Shown in pieces: positions 35,701-44,172 of a stretch of DNA of 60,545 nt (within the stretch, counting starts at the first letter, position 1; each line of letters opens with the position of its first letter). The position numbers and the translations under genes were made by a program. The stretch comes from a bacterium BMS3Abin11. GTDB taxonomy: Bacteria; Pseudomonadota; Gammaproteobacteria; BMS3Bbin11. A model generated the notes under the pieces. The model had not been told where the DNA came from. It did not search any database and saw only the letters and a list, made by a program, of their open reading frames with translations. Location: positions 1 to 60,545 of the forward strand of contig BDTD01000032.1 of assembly GCA_002897635.1 (NCBI GenBank), given 5' to 3'.

Positions 35701-36332
35701 TGGACTTCAATGTGGCGGGCATACTCAATAAATTTTTCAATGAACAATCCGTCATTTGAAAAATTGTTTTCGCTTAAACGACGCACCGAGTCAAAGGATT
35801 TTTCCAGCTCCTGCTGATTCCAGCAAAGCTGCATGCCTATGCCGCCGCCCCCGGCTGTGCTTTTCAGCATAATGGGGTAACCAATGTTTTTAGCGGCTAC
35901 TACTGCCTCATTTATATTTTTCAGTAGATCAGTTCCCGGTAACAAAGGAATTTTATTTTCCTCTGCAAGCTTACGTGCCGTGTGCTTTAAGCCAAAGGAA
36001 CTCATCTGCCCGGTAGTCGGACCGATAAAGGCAATGTTATTTTCTTCGCATCTTTTTACAAATTCGGGATTTTCACTTAAAAAACCATATCCCGGATGAA
36101 CAGCTTCAACGCCGGACTTTTTTATAATGTCAAAAATCTTATCCTGGTCAAGATAAGTTTCAGCAGCTCGTCCTTCACCGAGTGAATAACTTTCATTTGC
36201 ATTTTGAACATGTAAAGAATCGATATCCGCTTCGTTATAAACAGAAATAGACTGACAACCCATCTGTTTTAAAGTACGGATGATGCGAGTAGCAATCGCC
36301 CCGCGGTTAGCTATAAGAACTTTAGTGAACAT
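32733..36332 (-). CDS. biotin-dependent urea/guanidine carboxylase
   Basis: A 1199-residue multidomain enzyme. Biotin carboxylase occupies about 1-450, with the ATP-grasp loop [10 protein letters not shown] near 158 and [15 protein letters not shown] near 290. The carboxyltransferase is of the KipA/KipI type ([20 protein letters not shown] near 470 and [14 protein letters not shown] near 790). The biotinyl lysine is in [10 protein letters not shown] near the C-terminus. Classic annotation is urea carboxylase. The guanidine-I riboswitch and the two DUF1989 genes of the same operon point to guanidine as substrate, giving carboxyguanidine. I did not decide the substrate from active-site residues. 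Confidence 0.92.
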   Translation of the reverse strand: [1199 protein letters not shown]

Positions 36333-36366
36333 AAATGTATTTGTTACATGCTACCCAATGATAGCT

Positions 36367-36443
36367 GTAGGAACGTCGCTCGGTGCGATTTTGTACCATC
36401 AATAAGTTAGTATCCGAAACAATCGCACCGAGCGATGCTCCTA
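36367..36443. repeat. REP-like inverted repeat within the guanidine operon
   Basis: GTAGGAACGTCGCTCGGTGCGATT (long arm 36367-36390, core CGCTCGGTGCGATT) recurs inverted at 36421-36443, about 30 bases apart. It lies between the DUF1989 gene and the carboxylase gene and may form a hairpin that stabilises or separates the mRNA segments. The sequence differs from the GTAGGTTCGAATTC family. Confidence 0.6.
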
Positions 36444-36530
36444 TATATTTATTGAGATTTCTATAACACTCCATTATCTGTTACAGGGCGTCCTGCTGAA
36501 ATACTATGGTCGACCGGATCGTTCCGGTGA

Positions 36531-37190
36531 CTACTTGTATAGTGCCTGGTTCCAGACCAGCACTTCTATCGGTGTTGGATTATATGCATTACAGGGGTTA
36601 TTCAGTTGTGGACAGTTTGAAATCAGGACAATAACGTCCATCAGGGCTTTCATCTCCACATATTTTCCAGCATCCGAAATACCGTCCTCAAATGTCAGCT
36701 GTCCGTCAGGGGTCACTGGCACATTCATGAAGAAATTTATATTGTGTGTAATATCCCGTTTTCCAATACCGAATTCCTCATGCTCTGCAACAGCAAGCAT
36801 CCAGCTGTCCCTGCAGGCATGCATGCATTTTTTCTCCAGTGCATAGCGCACGGTATTGCTTTCTGTTGCACAGGCGCCGCCCAGCGTATCGTGGCGACCG
36901 CAGGTATCGGCAATAATCTCGATCATTTCATTACATTGGTTTGATAACAGTTTTGTTCCACTGGTCAGGTATATATTTCCCTGCTCGCGAATGGTATCGA
37001 TAGCACTGTAACGCTCTGCCGGGTCATTGGCATTATAGAATAAGGTATCGGCCGCCTGGTTTCCTTCAAGATCAAGAATACGAAAGATCTGCCTCTGTTT
37101 CACAACATGGATAAAGTAATCACCGGCCAGTACGGTTTGCCGAAAGCTGGCCAGAGAAGAGTCTAGTTTGCTTTCCTTTATCATTTGCAA
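36531..37190 (-). CDS. cgdA: carboxyguanidine deiminase subunit (UAAP1, DUF1989)
   Basis: A 219-residue DUF1989 protein, formerly urea-carboxylase-associated protein 1. The conserved [19 protein letters not shown] and [14 protein letters not shown] motifs, with metal-binding type Cys and Asp residues, are visible. With its paralogue it is reported to deiminate carboxyguanidine to allophanate. It overlaps the upstream paralogue by 10 bp. The assignment of the A and B names is from memory of gene order and may be swapped. Confidence 0.82.
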   Translation of the reverse strand: MQMIKESKLDSSLASFRQTVLAGDYFIHVVKQRQIFRILDLEGNQAADTLFYNANDPAERYSAIDTIREQGNIYLTSGTKLLSNQCNEMIEIIADTCGRHDTLGGACATESNTVRYALEKKCMHACRDSWMLAVAEHEEFGIGKRDITHNINFFMNVPVTPDGQLTFEDGISDAGKYVEMKALMDVIVLISNCPQLNNPCNAYNPTPIEVLVWNQALYK

Positions 37191-37909
37191 GTACGCTCCG
37201 CATTATAGTGTTCTGTGTTTTTAAAACCGCGTTGGTTTTCCTCGCAAGCGTTCCGGCATAAATCATCGTCACTGACTGGTTTACCAACTGATATCTGATA
37301 AGTCACCGGTTTTTTTGGATATTCTGCCGCCGGGTTCATTGGATGAGGACAGGTATGAAAAATTACCAGTGTATCCATCTCGAAACGTAGTTCGATTGAG
37401 TCACCGGCCTGACTGTTGTTTTCAGCAAAAAGCATATTGCCTGTTTCATCTACCTCGACTTTGCTGAACAAATTCAGGTTAGCCGCCATGTCGCGTTGGT
37501 TCATGCCGTATTTGGCCATTTCAATAAGAAAACTATCATGCCCGTTCAGGGTCCAGTCATTACGATAATCCTGATAATTGTGCTCACCCCATTTTTCTTT
37601 CACACTTTGTTTGTTGCTGTTACCGCCCACTGTATCGTGCCAACTTACACTGTCATCAGTAATAGAACAGAAGATCCTTCCCATATCTGAGTATAGACAG
37701 TGCCCTTTGGTCAGTTTAAACGTATGCTGACATTTCAGAGTATCTGGCGCGTTATAGCGCTCGAGGTAGTTAGACGGGTTAAAAAATAGCATCCCAACAT
37801 TTGCACCACCATGCTGGTCAATCAATCGAAGCACGGTACCCTTGCGCATCTGCATCGACCAGTGTGCCCCACCAGGAATGCTATCTTCATCGATTATGGG
37901 ATTCGTCAT
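37181..37909 (-). CDS. cgdB: carboxyguanidine deiminase subunit (UAAP2, DUF1989)
   Basis: A 242-residue DUF1989 protein beginning [20 protein letters not shown]. The conserved [20 protein letters not shown] and [12 protein letters not shown] motifs parallel those of its partner. I place the start at 37909 because GAGAG lies upstream and the domain starts there; an open frame to 38041 would run into the ABC ATPase gene. Together with the following gene it should convert carboxyguanidine to allophanate plus ammonia. Confidence 0.83.
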   Translation of the reverse strand: MTNPIIDEDSIPGGAHWSMQMRKGTVLRLIDQHGGANVGMLFFNPSNYLERYNAPDTLKCQHTFKLTKGHCLYSDMGRIFCSITDDSVSWHDTVGGNSNKQSVKEKWGEHNYQDYRNDWTLNGHDSFLIEMAKYGMNQRDMAANLNLFSKVEVDETGNMLFAENNSQAGDSIELRFEMDTLVIFHTCPHPMNPAAEYPKKPVTYQISVGKPVSDDDLCRNACEENQRGFKNTEHYNAERTCK

Positions 37910-37934
37910 AATAAAACTCTCACCTGAATTCCAA

Positions 37935-38726
37935 TTATTGCACCAGAAACTTCCGGCTGTCCTCAAGAGAAAGGTCGATATCCTGAAAAAGTGATTGTTT
38001 CGTCTGACCAACATCAATATCGTAAGTGATTGTCGAGCCAAAGCAATTCGGGCATTGGGGATCTAGTCGAATTTTATCAAAGACCCATAGTCGGGTTCCA
38101 AGATAAAAACCTTCTTTTAAATCATGCGTAATCATAAAAATAGTCAGGCCTGTTTCATTCCATAGCCGAAGAATTAAATCATGCATATCAGCACGGATGC
38201 CCGGATCCAGCGCGCCAAATGGTTCATCTAATAATAAAATTTTTGGTTTTCTCATCAAAGCCTGGGCAATAGCAAGCCGCTGCTGCATACCGCCAGAAAG
38301 CTGGTGTGGATATTGCTCAAGTACATGGCTCAGGCCTACAGAATCGAGCATTTCTTTTGCCTGTTCTTCTGCCTGTCTTCTTTTCTGACCGAATAATTTC
38401 CCCAGCAACCGGGATTGATGGAATTCTTCAGCAAGCAGTGTATTTTTCAACACGGTGAGATGCGGAAAAACAGAGTAGCGTTGAAACACTATCCCACGAT
38501 CATCATCTGGTTCAGCAGGAAAAGGCTTTCCATCCAGTAGCAGTTCACCGCGACTGGGCTGTTCTACGCCCAGCAACATCCGTAAAAAGGTTGTCTTGCC
38601 ACAACCGGAAGTACCTACGATAGTGATAAATTCACCTTTTTCAACCTGAACATTCACCTGCTCAAGTACGGTATTATCGCCGTATTCCTTCCACAAACTT
38701 TTTGCTTCTATCTGTGTCACTATCAT
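37935..38726 (-). CDS. ABC transporter ATP-binding protein, guanidine operon
   Basis: A 263-residue ATPase of the nitrate/sulfonate/taurine group: Walker A GTSGCGKT near residue 39, signature LSGGMQQRLAIA near 144, Walker B ILLLDEP near 164. It abuts the permease gene (stop and start adjacent at 38726/38727). In riboswitch-linked operons of this type the transporter is thought to import guanidine or a related compound. Confidence 0.9.
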   Translation of the reverse strand: MIVTQIEAKSLWKEYGDNTVLEQVNVQVEKGEFITIVGTSGCGKTTFLRMLLGVEQPSRGELLLDGKPFPAEPDDDRGIVFQRYSVFPHLTVLKNTLLAEEFHQSRLLGKLFGQKRRQAEEQAKEMLDSVGLSHVLEQYPHQLSGGMQQRLAIAQALMRKPKILLLDEPFGALDPGIRADMHDLILRLWNETGLTIFMITHDLKEGFYLGTRLWVFDKIRLDPQCPNCFGSTITYDIDVGQTKQSLFQDIDLSLEDSRKFLVQ

Positions 38727-39542
38727 TTACTTATCTGAGTGAAACCAGGGGAAAAGCCGTACTGACATAAATTTTAAAAGATAGTCGATTAAAAATGCCA
38801 GAAATGTAATCCATGCCACATAAGGTAATATGATGTCCATTGCAAGATAGCGACGCACCAGAAAGATGCGGTAGCCCAGGCCATCAGTTGAAGCAATTGC
38901 TTCTGCCGCAATCAGGAATAACCATGCAGCCCCGAGTGACAAGCGTAAGGCTCCAATCAATCGCGGTATTATCTGTGGTAGCACTACCCGGACAATAAGC
39001 AGCCAGCTTGAAGCGCCAAGAGTTTGCGCCTTGATTAACTGCTCATCAGGCAGTTCAAGCACCTTGCCCTGCAGGTCACGGATAATATAGGGCGTAATAC
39101 CAAAGGCAATTAGTATAACCTTGGAGAGTTCACCGAGGCCAAATACAATAAAAAGTATTGGCAATAATGCCAAAGGTGGAATAAGGGAAATAACGGTTAT
39201 TAAGGGTGATAAATTTGTGCGGCTATAAGGAATCACACCGTTTAAAACACCAAAGAAAAGCCCAATCAGTGCACTGATGCCGACGCCGAGACCCAGGCGC
39301 GTAAGACTCGACATCGTGTCCTGCCAGAAAAGATATTCACCGGTACGCTTACTGGGTTGCAGCGCAAGCTTTTGCATCGCCTTGCCCATGTTACTAATCG
39401 AAGGCAGTAGCTTATCGTCAAGATTTTCTGCCAGACGCGCATTAGATGCCACGATATAAATGAACAGGAGCAATAAAAAAGGCAACACACCAAGAATGAT
39501 CTTTTGTGTGGTGTCTGGATGCTGGTTTATTAGACGTTTCAT
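38727..39542 (-). CDS. ABC transporter permease, guanidine operon
   Basis: A 271-residue inner-membrane permease of the SsuC/TauC type with about six spans. The EAA-like coupling loop is visible in AQTLGASSWLLIVRVVLPQIIPRLIGALR. It forms the channel with the adjacent ATPase and the periplasmic binding protein upstream. Confidence 0.9.
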   Translation of the reverse strand: MKRLINQHPDTTQKIILGVLPFLLLLFIYIVASNARLAENLDDKLLPSISNMGKAMQKLALQPSKRTGEYLFWQDTMSSLTRLGLGVGISALIGLFFGVLNGVIPYSRTNLSPLITVISLIPPLALLPILFIVFGLGELSKVILIAFGITPYIIRDLQGKVLELPDEQLIKAQTLGASSWLLIVRVVLPQIIPRLIGALRLSLGAAWLFLIAAEAIASTDGLGYRIFLVRRYLAMDIILPYVAWITFLAFLIDYLLKFMSVRLFPWFHSDK

Positions 39543-39598
39543 TTTGCTAAACGAGCTGGCAATGCCAGCCCGTTTTTCCTGCAGCGCTTTATGACGAC

Positions 39599-40660
39599 TT
39601 ATAGCTTGCCGTCAGCAGACATTTGCATATAGGTGGGATCAAAACGCAGCTTGATATTACTCTTGTCACCAAAAATACCAACCGGCGATTCAATACCGAT
39701 GAAACCGGCATTTGGCGCACTGTCACCAAGCAAGCCATGATCGAATGAAAAACCGGCTACCTTAGCCATGGTATCTTTTAATGCAGCGCTATTGGTAAAC
39801 GCAACGGCGTCTTCCGCTCTGTAGAACATTTTGGTCGAGACAAGCTGAGCATCATAACCCTTCAGGTCTGTACCAGATGCTGCACCCATGCTGGTACGTG
39901 CTTCTATCGCTTTTGCTCCGCTTCCCTGCATTAACACCATTGTCTCATACCAGGCACCTGTCAGTGCTTTGCCAAGTTTGGGGTTCTCTTTCAGGGTCTT
40001 TGTATTTACCACCAGGAGGTCAATAATCTCACCGGGTATCTTACTGGAATCAAAAACCTTATAGCTATTCGGCATGGCCAGGATTTCACTCACCAGCGGG
40101 TTCCAGGTCGTAACAGCCGTGACTGAAGACGTAGTGTAAACGGCAACCATGTCAGCATCTGAAGTGTTCACAACTTTGACATCTTTTTCCGTAAGCCCGA
40201 CACTTTCCAGCGCTCTGGCAAGCAGGTAATGTGAGACACTCAGTTCAACCAGGTTGACATTCTGGCCCTTAATGTCTTTGAGTTCTTTTTTACCTTTCAG
40301 GATAACCGCGTCATTGCCGTTAGAAAAATCTCCAACAATCAGCGCAGTACTATCTACACCACTGGCTGCAGGAATGGTTAATGCGTCCATATTGGTCATT
40401 ACAGTGGCATCAAAACCGCCTGAGGTATACTGGTTAATCGATTCTACGTAATCATTAATCTGCACTAGCTCAATTTCGATACCGTATTTATCGGCCCATT
40501 TCTTAAGAACTCCTGAACTGTTGGCATAATCCCAGGGCATCCAGCCGACATAAATGCTCCAGGCAACCTTGAATTTGTCAGCGGCCATAGCAGAAGGTGT
40601 GGCCAGAATTGTTACTGGGATAATAAGAAGGATAAACAGTTTCTTGAATAGCGATTTCAT
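39599..40660 (-). CDS. ABC transporter substrate-binding protein, guanidine operon
   Basis: A 353-residue periplasmic protein with a signal peptide ending PSAMA about residue 26. The fold pattern (FKVAWSIYVGWMPWDYANSSG, then NQYTSGGFDATVMTNMDAL) is of the NMT1/TauA-like type. Relatives are labelled putative urea ABC transporter binding proteins, but the riboswitch in front supports guanidine. GGAG lies 8 bases before the ATG, next to an 8-base segment complementary to part of the riboswitch. It is the first gene of the operon. Confidence 0.9.
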   Translation of the reverse strand: MKSLFKKLFILLIIPVTILATPSAMAADKFKVAWSIYVGWMPWDYANSSGVLKKWADKYGIEIELVQINDYVESINQYTSGGFDATVMTNMDALTIPAASGVDSTALIVGDFSNGNDAVILKGKKELKDIKGQNVNLVELSVSHYLLARALESVGLTEKDVKVVNTSDADMVAVYTTSSVTAVTTWNPLVSEILAMPNSYKVFDSSKIPGEIIDLLVVNTKTLKENPKLGKALTGAWYETMVLMQGSGAKAIEARTSMGAASGTDLKGYDAQLVSTKMFYRAEDAVAFTNSAALKDTMAKVAGFSFDHGLLGDSAPNAGFIGIESPVGIFGDKSNIKLRFDPTYMQMSADGKL

Positions 40661-40672
40661 ACTTACTCCAAT

Positions 40673-40680
40673 GGTTACAC
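40673..40680 (-). promoter_or_regulatory. putative anti-aptamer segment beside the ribosome site
   Basis: On the transcript this segment reads GTGTAACC. It is exactly complementary to GGTTACAC within the riboswitch (40748-40755). The ribosome site TTGGAG follows within a few bases. Alternative pairing could switch translation of the first gene on or off with guanidine. Confidence 0.45.
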
Positions 40681-40723
40681 AGTAGGCTTTTTTGAGAGTT
40701 CAATGCGACACCAATCTGATGCA

Positions 40724-40839
40724 CACCTCCCGGGCTTTTATCCCTCCGTGTAACCTGCGGAGCAGCGAAATAAAACGCCAACAGGTCGACCGCTCTTGGA
40801 CCAGACGCCTTTTTACAGACCGGAACCCTAGCCGCCTTA
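40724..40839 (-). ncRNA. guanidine-I (ykkC) riboswitch aptamer
   Basis: Read on the minus strand, the leader contains the hallmark conserved blocks of ykkC RNA in order: CTAGGGTTCCGG, then CTGGTCCAAGAG, then ACACGGAGGGATAAAAGCCC followed by GGGAGG. These agree with the consensus of the guanidine-I class as I remember it, with one change (CCAAGAG for CCGAGAG). It lies about 65 nt ahead of the ABC binding-protein gene. The riboswitch senses free guanidinium and turns on the operon. Confidence 0.93.
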
Positions 40840-40896
40840 TTCAGTAAATCATGACGATGATGTCATTGAACACTTACTCTTACTCGCAATAGTTGA

Positions 40897-40912
40897 AGCA
40901 AAAACAATGCCA
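40897..40912 (-). promoter_or_regulatory. sigma-54-type promoter of the guanidine operon
   Basis: On the minus strand the sequence TGGCATTGTTTTTGCT fits the sigma-54 pattern TGGCAC-N5-TTGC with GG and GC 12 bp apart. Transcription would start near 40886, about 47 nt before the riboswitch begins. Confidence 0.7.
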
Positions 40913-41015
40913 AATTCAATAGATATATTTAGTGTGTTAAATCAATAACTAATGAGGATGAAGTCAATAATGATGAATGAAGTGAGGGTCATAGTAGTGC
41001 GCCCATTTCAATTAC

Positions 41016-41030
41016 GCACTAAAAAGGTGC
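41016..41030. promoter_or_regulatory. NtrC-like enhancer site
   Basis: GCACTAAAAAGGTGC matches the NtrC pattern GCAC-N7-GTGC. It is centred about 137 bp upstream of the predicted sigma-54 start of the guanidine operon, a typical enhancer distance. Confidence 0.55.
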
Positions 41031-41051
41031 TTTGCGAAGGATCTCAGGCTG

Positions 41052-42107
41052 CTAAGCGGTAACTATTTGTGGGTATTGCTTATCAAGCTTTCGAAATTCT
41101 TTAGACGATTCACCTGTCCATTGCTTGAATGCACGAGAAAAGGAACTCATCTCGGAAAAGCCGAGCATAAAAGAGATTTCTGTAAGAGTTAGTTTACGGT
41201 CATGGATGTACTTCAGGGCTAGATCCTCCCTTACCTCAGTCAGTATGCTTTTAAAGGTAGTGCCTTTTTCACGCAGTTTTCTCTGCAGGCATCGTTTACT
41301 GGTATAGACAGCTTCGGAAACAGAGCCATCCGTAACATTACCAGGAGGCTACTGGTCGAGAATTGCGACTTTTACCTGTTGAATTATGTCATCTTTATCG
41401 TGCCTGGCCAGATAACTGATCATCACCTGATCATTGATCTGTGCCAGTTGCAGGTTGGAGCTGGTAAGGCGTTTATTGACCACATCCAGCGGCAGTATTA
41501 TCTGGTTTTGGCCAGCCCTAAATTCTACTGGACAGCGAAAAAAGCTGTAGTAATCTCCACTACAGAGTGTTGAGCCAGTATGTTTAAAACTAACAAAAAT
41601 GGGGTTCAACTCCTTGCCATAATTTACGCGGCACATGTTAATCAATATCGCTGATGAAGAATCGTCCTGGTAGTAATGAGGAAACTCTCTATCTTCTGAC
41701 GAGATAGTTATGACCAGCGTATTACCATCTTCTTCAAGCTCTACTGTAATAGCATCGTTGATTATACGGACATCGTGAAAGACGATTCAGTGCAGTATAG
41801 AGAGTGGAGCTTGCCAGCCATGCATAACCCAGTGTTGACAGATGTGAAGGATGCCATAAACTGGCAAGTTTTAGTCCCATACATAGGTCAACGAAGTTCC
41901 ATATAGCTCGCTATAAATGGCATCGATTGCCAGCGGGTTAAACCTGGCCTGCGGGTCATTTATCAATTGTGGGTTAATATGGGCTTTGCGAAAAAATGGC
42001 TCAGGATCGAGGCCATAGAACTCGATTACTTTCCATAGCAAACCCGCTGCAGATGCGAGTGTTGTCTGAGCCTTTGTTGTCATATCCGGAGACAATACCT
42101 TATCCAA
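41052..42107 (-). pseudogene. broken AraC-family transcriptional regulator
   Basis: Pieces of one regulator lie in three frames. The N-terminal part (from 42107) ends at 41871 with FNPLAIDAIYSELYG; the next frame continues GLKLASLWHPSHLSTLGYAW and ALNRLSRC; then INDAITVELEEDGNTLVIT and INMCRVNYGKEL follow in the third. A TAG after VAILDQ interrupts the frame before the HTH domain, which reads YTSKRCLQRKLREKGTTFKS and FSEMSSFSRAFKQWTGE to the final TAG at 41054-41052. Two frameshifts plus a stop make it a pseudogene. It may once have controlled the adjacent guanidine operon. Confidence 0.85.
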
Positions 42108-42210
42108 CCATTTTTTTAATAGATTCCAAGAAATATTGTCAATCTAAGCTCTAACCCCATATCATCTACAGGTATTTTAATTGTTTGAATGATGTCAGGA
42201 AAAACAGTTT

Positions 42211-43161
42211 ATGGAATATAAAGATTACTACAAAATCATGGGCGTCAAGCGTGATGCAACACAGGATGAGATCAAGCGTTCCTACCGCAAGCTGGCGCGT
42301 AAGTATCATCCGGATGTCAGTAAGGCATCCAATGCAGAAGAACGTTTCAAGGAGGTTGGCGAAGCCTATGAGGTGTTAAAAGACCCTGAAAAACGCGCGG
42401 CCTATGATCAGTTAGGCTCAAACTGGCAGCAGGGGCAGGACTTCCAGCCTCCACCAGGATGGCAGGATGGGTTTGAATTCAGCGGTGGTGGTTACACGGA
42501 AGCCAATTCAGCACATTTTAGTGATTTTTTTGAGGATCTGTTTGGACGTGCTGGCGGTGCAGGCTTTCAGCAGGGCCGACAGTATAGCTTCCAAATGAAA
42601 GGTGAAGATCACCATGCAAAGGTAGGTGTGTCTCTGGAAGATGCCTACCACGGCGCCACGCGGGCCATCACATTGAAAATGCCCGAAGTCGATGCCTCAG
42701 GCCATCTCGTCACACGTGAACGCAAGTTGAATATAAAAATCCCGAAAGGTGTCACACAAGGGCAAAGAATTCGCCTGCGCGGCCAGGGCGGCCCTGGTAG
42801 CGGTGATGCGCCAGCTGGCGATCTCTATCTGGAAATTGATCTGTTACCCCACTCTATTTACACTGTAGATGGGCGCGATATATATGTAGATCTGCCGGTT
42901 AGTCCATGGGAGGCGGCCCTGGGTGAAAAAGTTTCCATCCCAACACTGGGAGGCAAGGTTGAGATGAAAATACCTGCGGGATCACAGAGCGGCAGCAAGC
43001 TTCGCCTTAAAGGACGCGGCATACCCGCTAAGAAAAAAGGTGATCAATTTGTGGTACTCAAAATTGTAACCCCTGAAGCCAAAACTGAAAAACAGAAAAA
43101 ACTGTATCGCCAGATGCGGGAAGAAATGAACTTTAACCCGCGCAGCCGGTTAGGAGTATAA
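42211..43161 (+). CDS. cbpA: curved-DNA-binding DnaJ-type co-chaperone
   Basis: A 316-residue type II J protein. The J domain (about 1-70) has the HPD motif in KYHPDVSK, a Gly/Phe-rich part follows, then two C-terminal substrate-binding domains (LNIKIPKGVTQGQRIRLRGQG and EMKIPAGSQSGSKLRLKGRG). There is no zinc-binding Cys domain. It stimulates DnaK and can bind DNA. The cbpM gene follows 2 bp downstream. Confidence 0.93.
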   Translation: MEYKDYYKIMGVKRDATQDEIKRSYRKLARKYHPDVSKASNAEERFKEVGEAYEVLKDPEKRAAYDQLGSNWQQGQDFQPPPGWQDGFEFSGGGYTEANSAHFSDFFEDLFGRAGGAGFQQGRQYSFQMKGEDHHAKVGVSLEDAYHGATRAITLKMPEVDASGHLVTRERKLNIKIPKGVTQGQRIRLRGQGGPGSGDAPAGDLYLEIDLLPHSIYTVDGRDIYVDLPVSPWEAALGEKVSIPTLGGKVEMKIPAGSQSGSKLRLKGRGIPAKKKGDQFVVLKIVTPEAKTEKQKKLYRQMREEMNFNPRSRLGV

Positions 43162-43163
43162 AA

Positions 43164-43466
43164 ATGTCCAGGCATACCATGAACATCGAAATCATTGACG
43201 AGCATTTTGAATTCACCCTCGCCGACCTCTGCCAATGCTGTGCGGTGCAGGCAGAAACCATCATCGCCATGGTTGAAGAAGGCATGCTGTCGCCCGCAGG
43301 ATCATCACCCGCTGACTGGCGCTTCACCGGCATCGCCCAACGACATGTAGAAATCACCTTACATCTGCAAAGAGATTTACGCGTAAACCTGCCAGGTGCG
43401 GCACTGGCACTGGAGTTGATGGAAGAGATTGATATGCTGCGGAGACAACTGCAGAGAAAAGGGTAA
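43164..43466 (+). CDS. cbpM: CbpA modulator protein
   Basis: A 100-residue MerR-HTH-like protein with FTLADLCQCCAVQAETIIAMV and DWRFTGIAQRHVEITLHLQRD, typical of CbpM. It binds the J domain of CbpA and inhibits it. Position directly after cbpA supports the call. Confidence 0.88.
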   Translation: MSRHTMNIEIIDEHFEFTLADLCQCCAVQAETIIAMVEEGMLSPAGSSPADWRFTGIAQRHVEITLHLQRDLRVNLPGAALALELMEEIDMLRRQLQRKG

Positions 43467-43480
43467 TGAAAAACGTATTA

Positions 43481-43524
43481 TGTATTACGATTTACGTAAA
43501 ACCTGATACATAAATCGTAAAACT
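43481..43524. terminator. bidirectional terminator-like TTTACG repeat
   Basis: TGTATTACGATTTACGT is followed by the inverted ACATAAATCGTAAAAC and then TTCTTTTT. It lies between the convergent cbpM and ureG genes and resembles 17151-17193. Confidence 0.55.
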
Positions 43525-43529
43525 TCTTT

Positions 43530-44159
43530 TTAAAGCATCCCTTCCCTTTCGATAAACTGGATAATCTCATCTACGCCCTGTGATTCTTTCAGATTGGTCA
43601 TGACATAGGGCCTGTCACCTCGCATGCGTTCGGTGTCGGCTCGCATAACTTCAAGTGACGCACCTACATAAGGTGCAAGGTCGATTTTATTTATGACCAA
43701 CAGGTCAGACTTTGTAATACCTGGACCACCCTTGCGTGGAATTTTCTCACCTCCTGCTACATCGATCACATAGATCATCAGGTCTGCAAGTTCAGGGCTG
43801 AAGGTAGCCGATAAATTATCGCCACCACTTTCTATAAAGATAACATCAAGCCTGGTGAACTTTTGAGTCAGATCATCGATAGCAGCGAGGTTCATTGATG
43901 CATCTTCACGAATGGCTGTATGCGGACAACCACCAGTCTCAACGCCAATGATACGATCTGCTTCAAGCGCCTGGCTATTAATCAGGAAATTCGCATCTTC
44001 CTTGGTATAGATATCATTGGTCACTACGGCGATATCATAATTTTTGCGCATCACCCGGCACACCTTATCGAGCAGTGCTGTTTTACCTGAACCAACGGGG
44101 CCGCCAACGCCGACACGTAAGGGGTTTTGTGATGATTTTTGCCGCAAAGTTTCTGCCAT
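43530..44159 (-). CDS. ureG: urease accessory GTPase
   Basis: A 209-residue SIMIBI GTPase. P-loop [11 protein letters not shown] near residues 18-28, the nickel-binding CPH in [13 protein letters not shown] near 73, ESGGDN near 110 and NKID near 155 are all present. UreG drives GTP-dependent nickel insertion into urease with UreF and UreD. It is the last gene of the urease operon, 13 bp after ureF. Confidence 0.96.
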   Translation of the reverse strand: MAETLRQKSSQNPLRVGVGGPVGSGKTALLDKVCRVMRKNYDIAVVTNDIYTKEDANFLINSQALEADRIIGVETGGCPHTAIREDASMNLAAIDDLTQKFTRLDVIFIESGGDNLSATFSPELADLMIYVIDVAGGEKIPRKGGPGITKSDLLVINKIDLAPYVGASLEVMRADTERMRGDRPYVMTNLKESQGVDEIIQFIEREGML

Positions 44160-44172
44160 GATTTACCTTATT

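Noticed and set aside
37910-38041. Extended N-terminus of the UAAP2 protein
   Set aside because: It overlaps the end of the ABC ATPase gene by more than 100 bp and the conserved domain starts at 37909.
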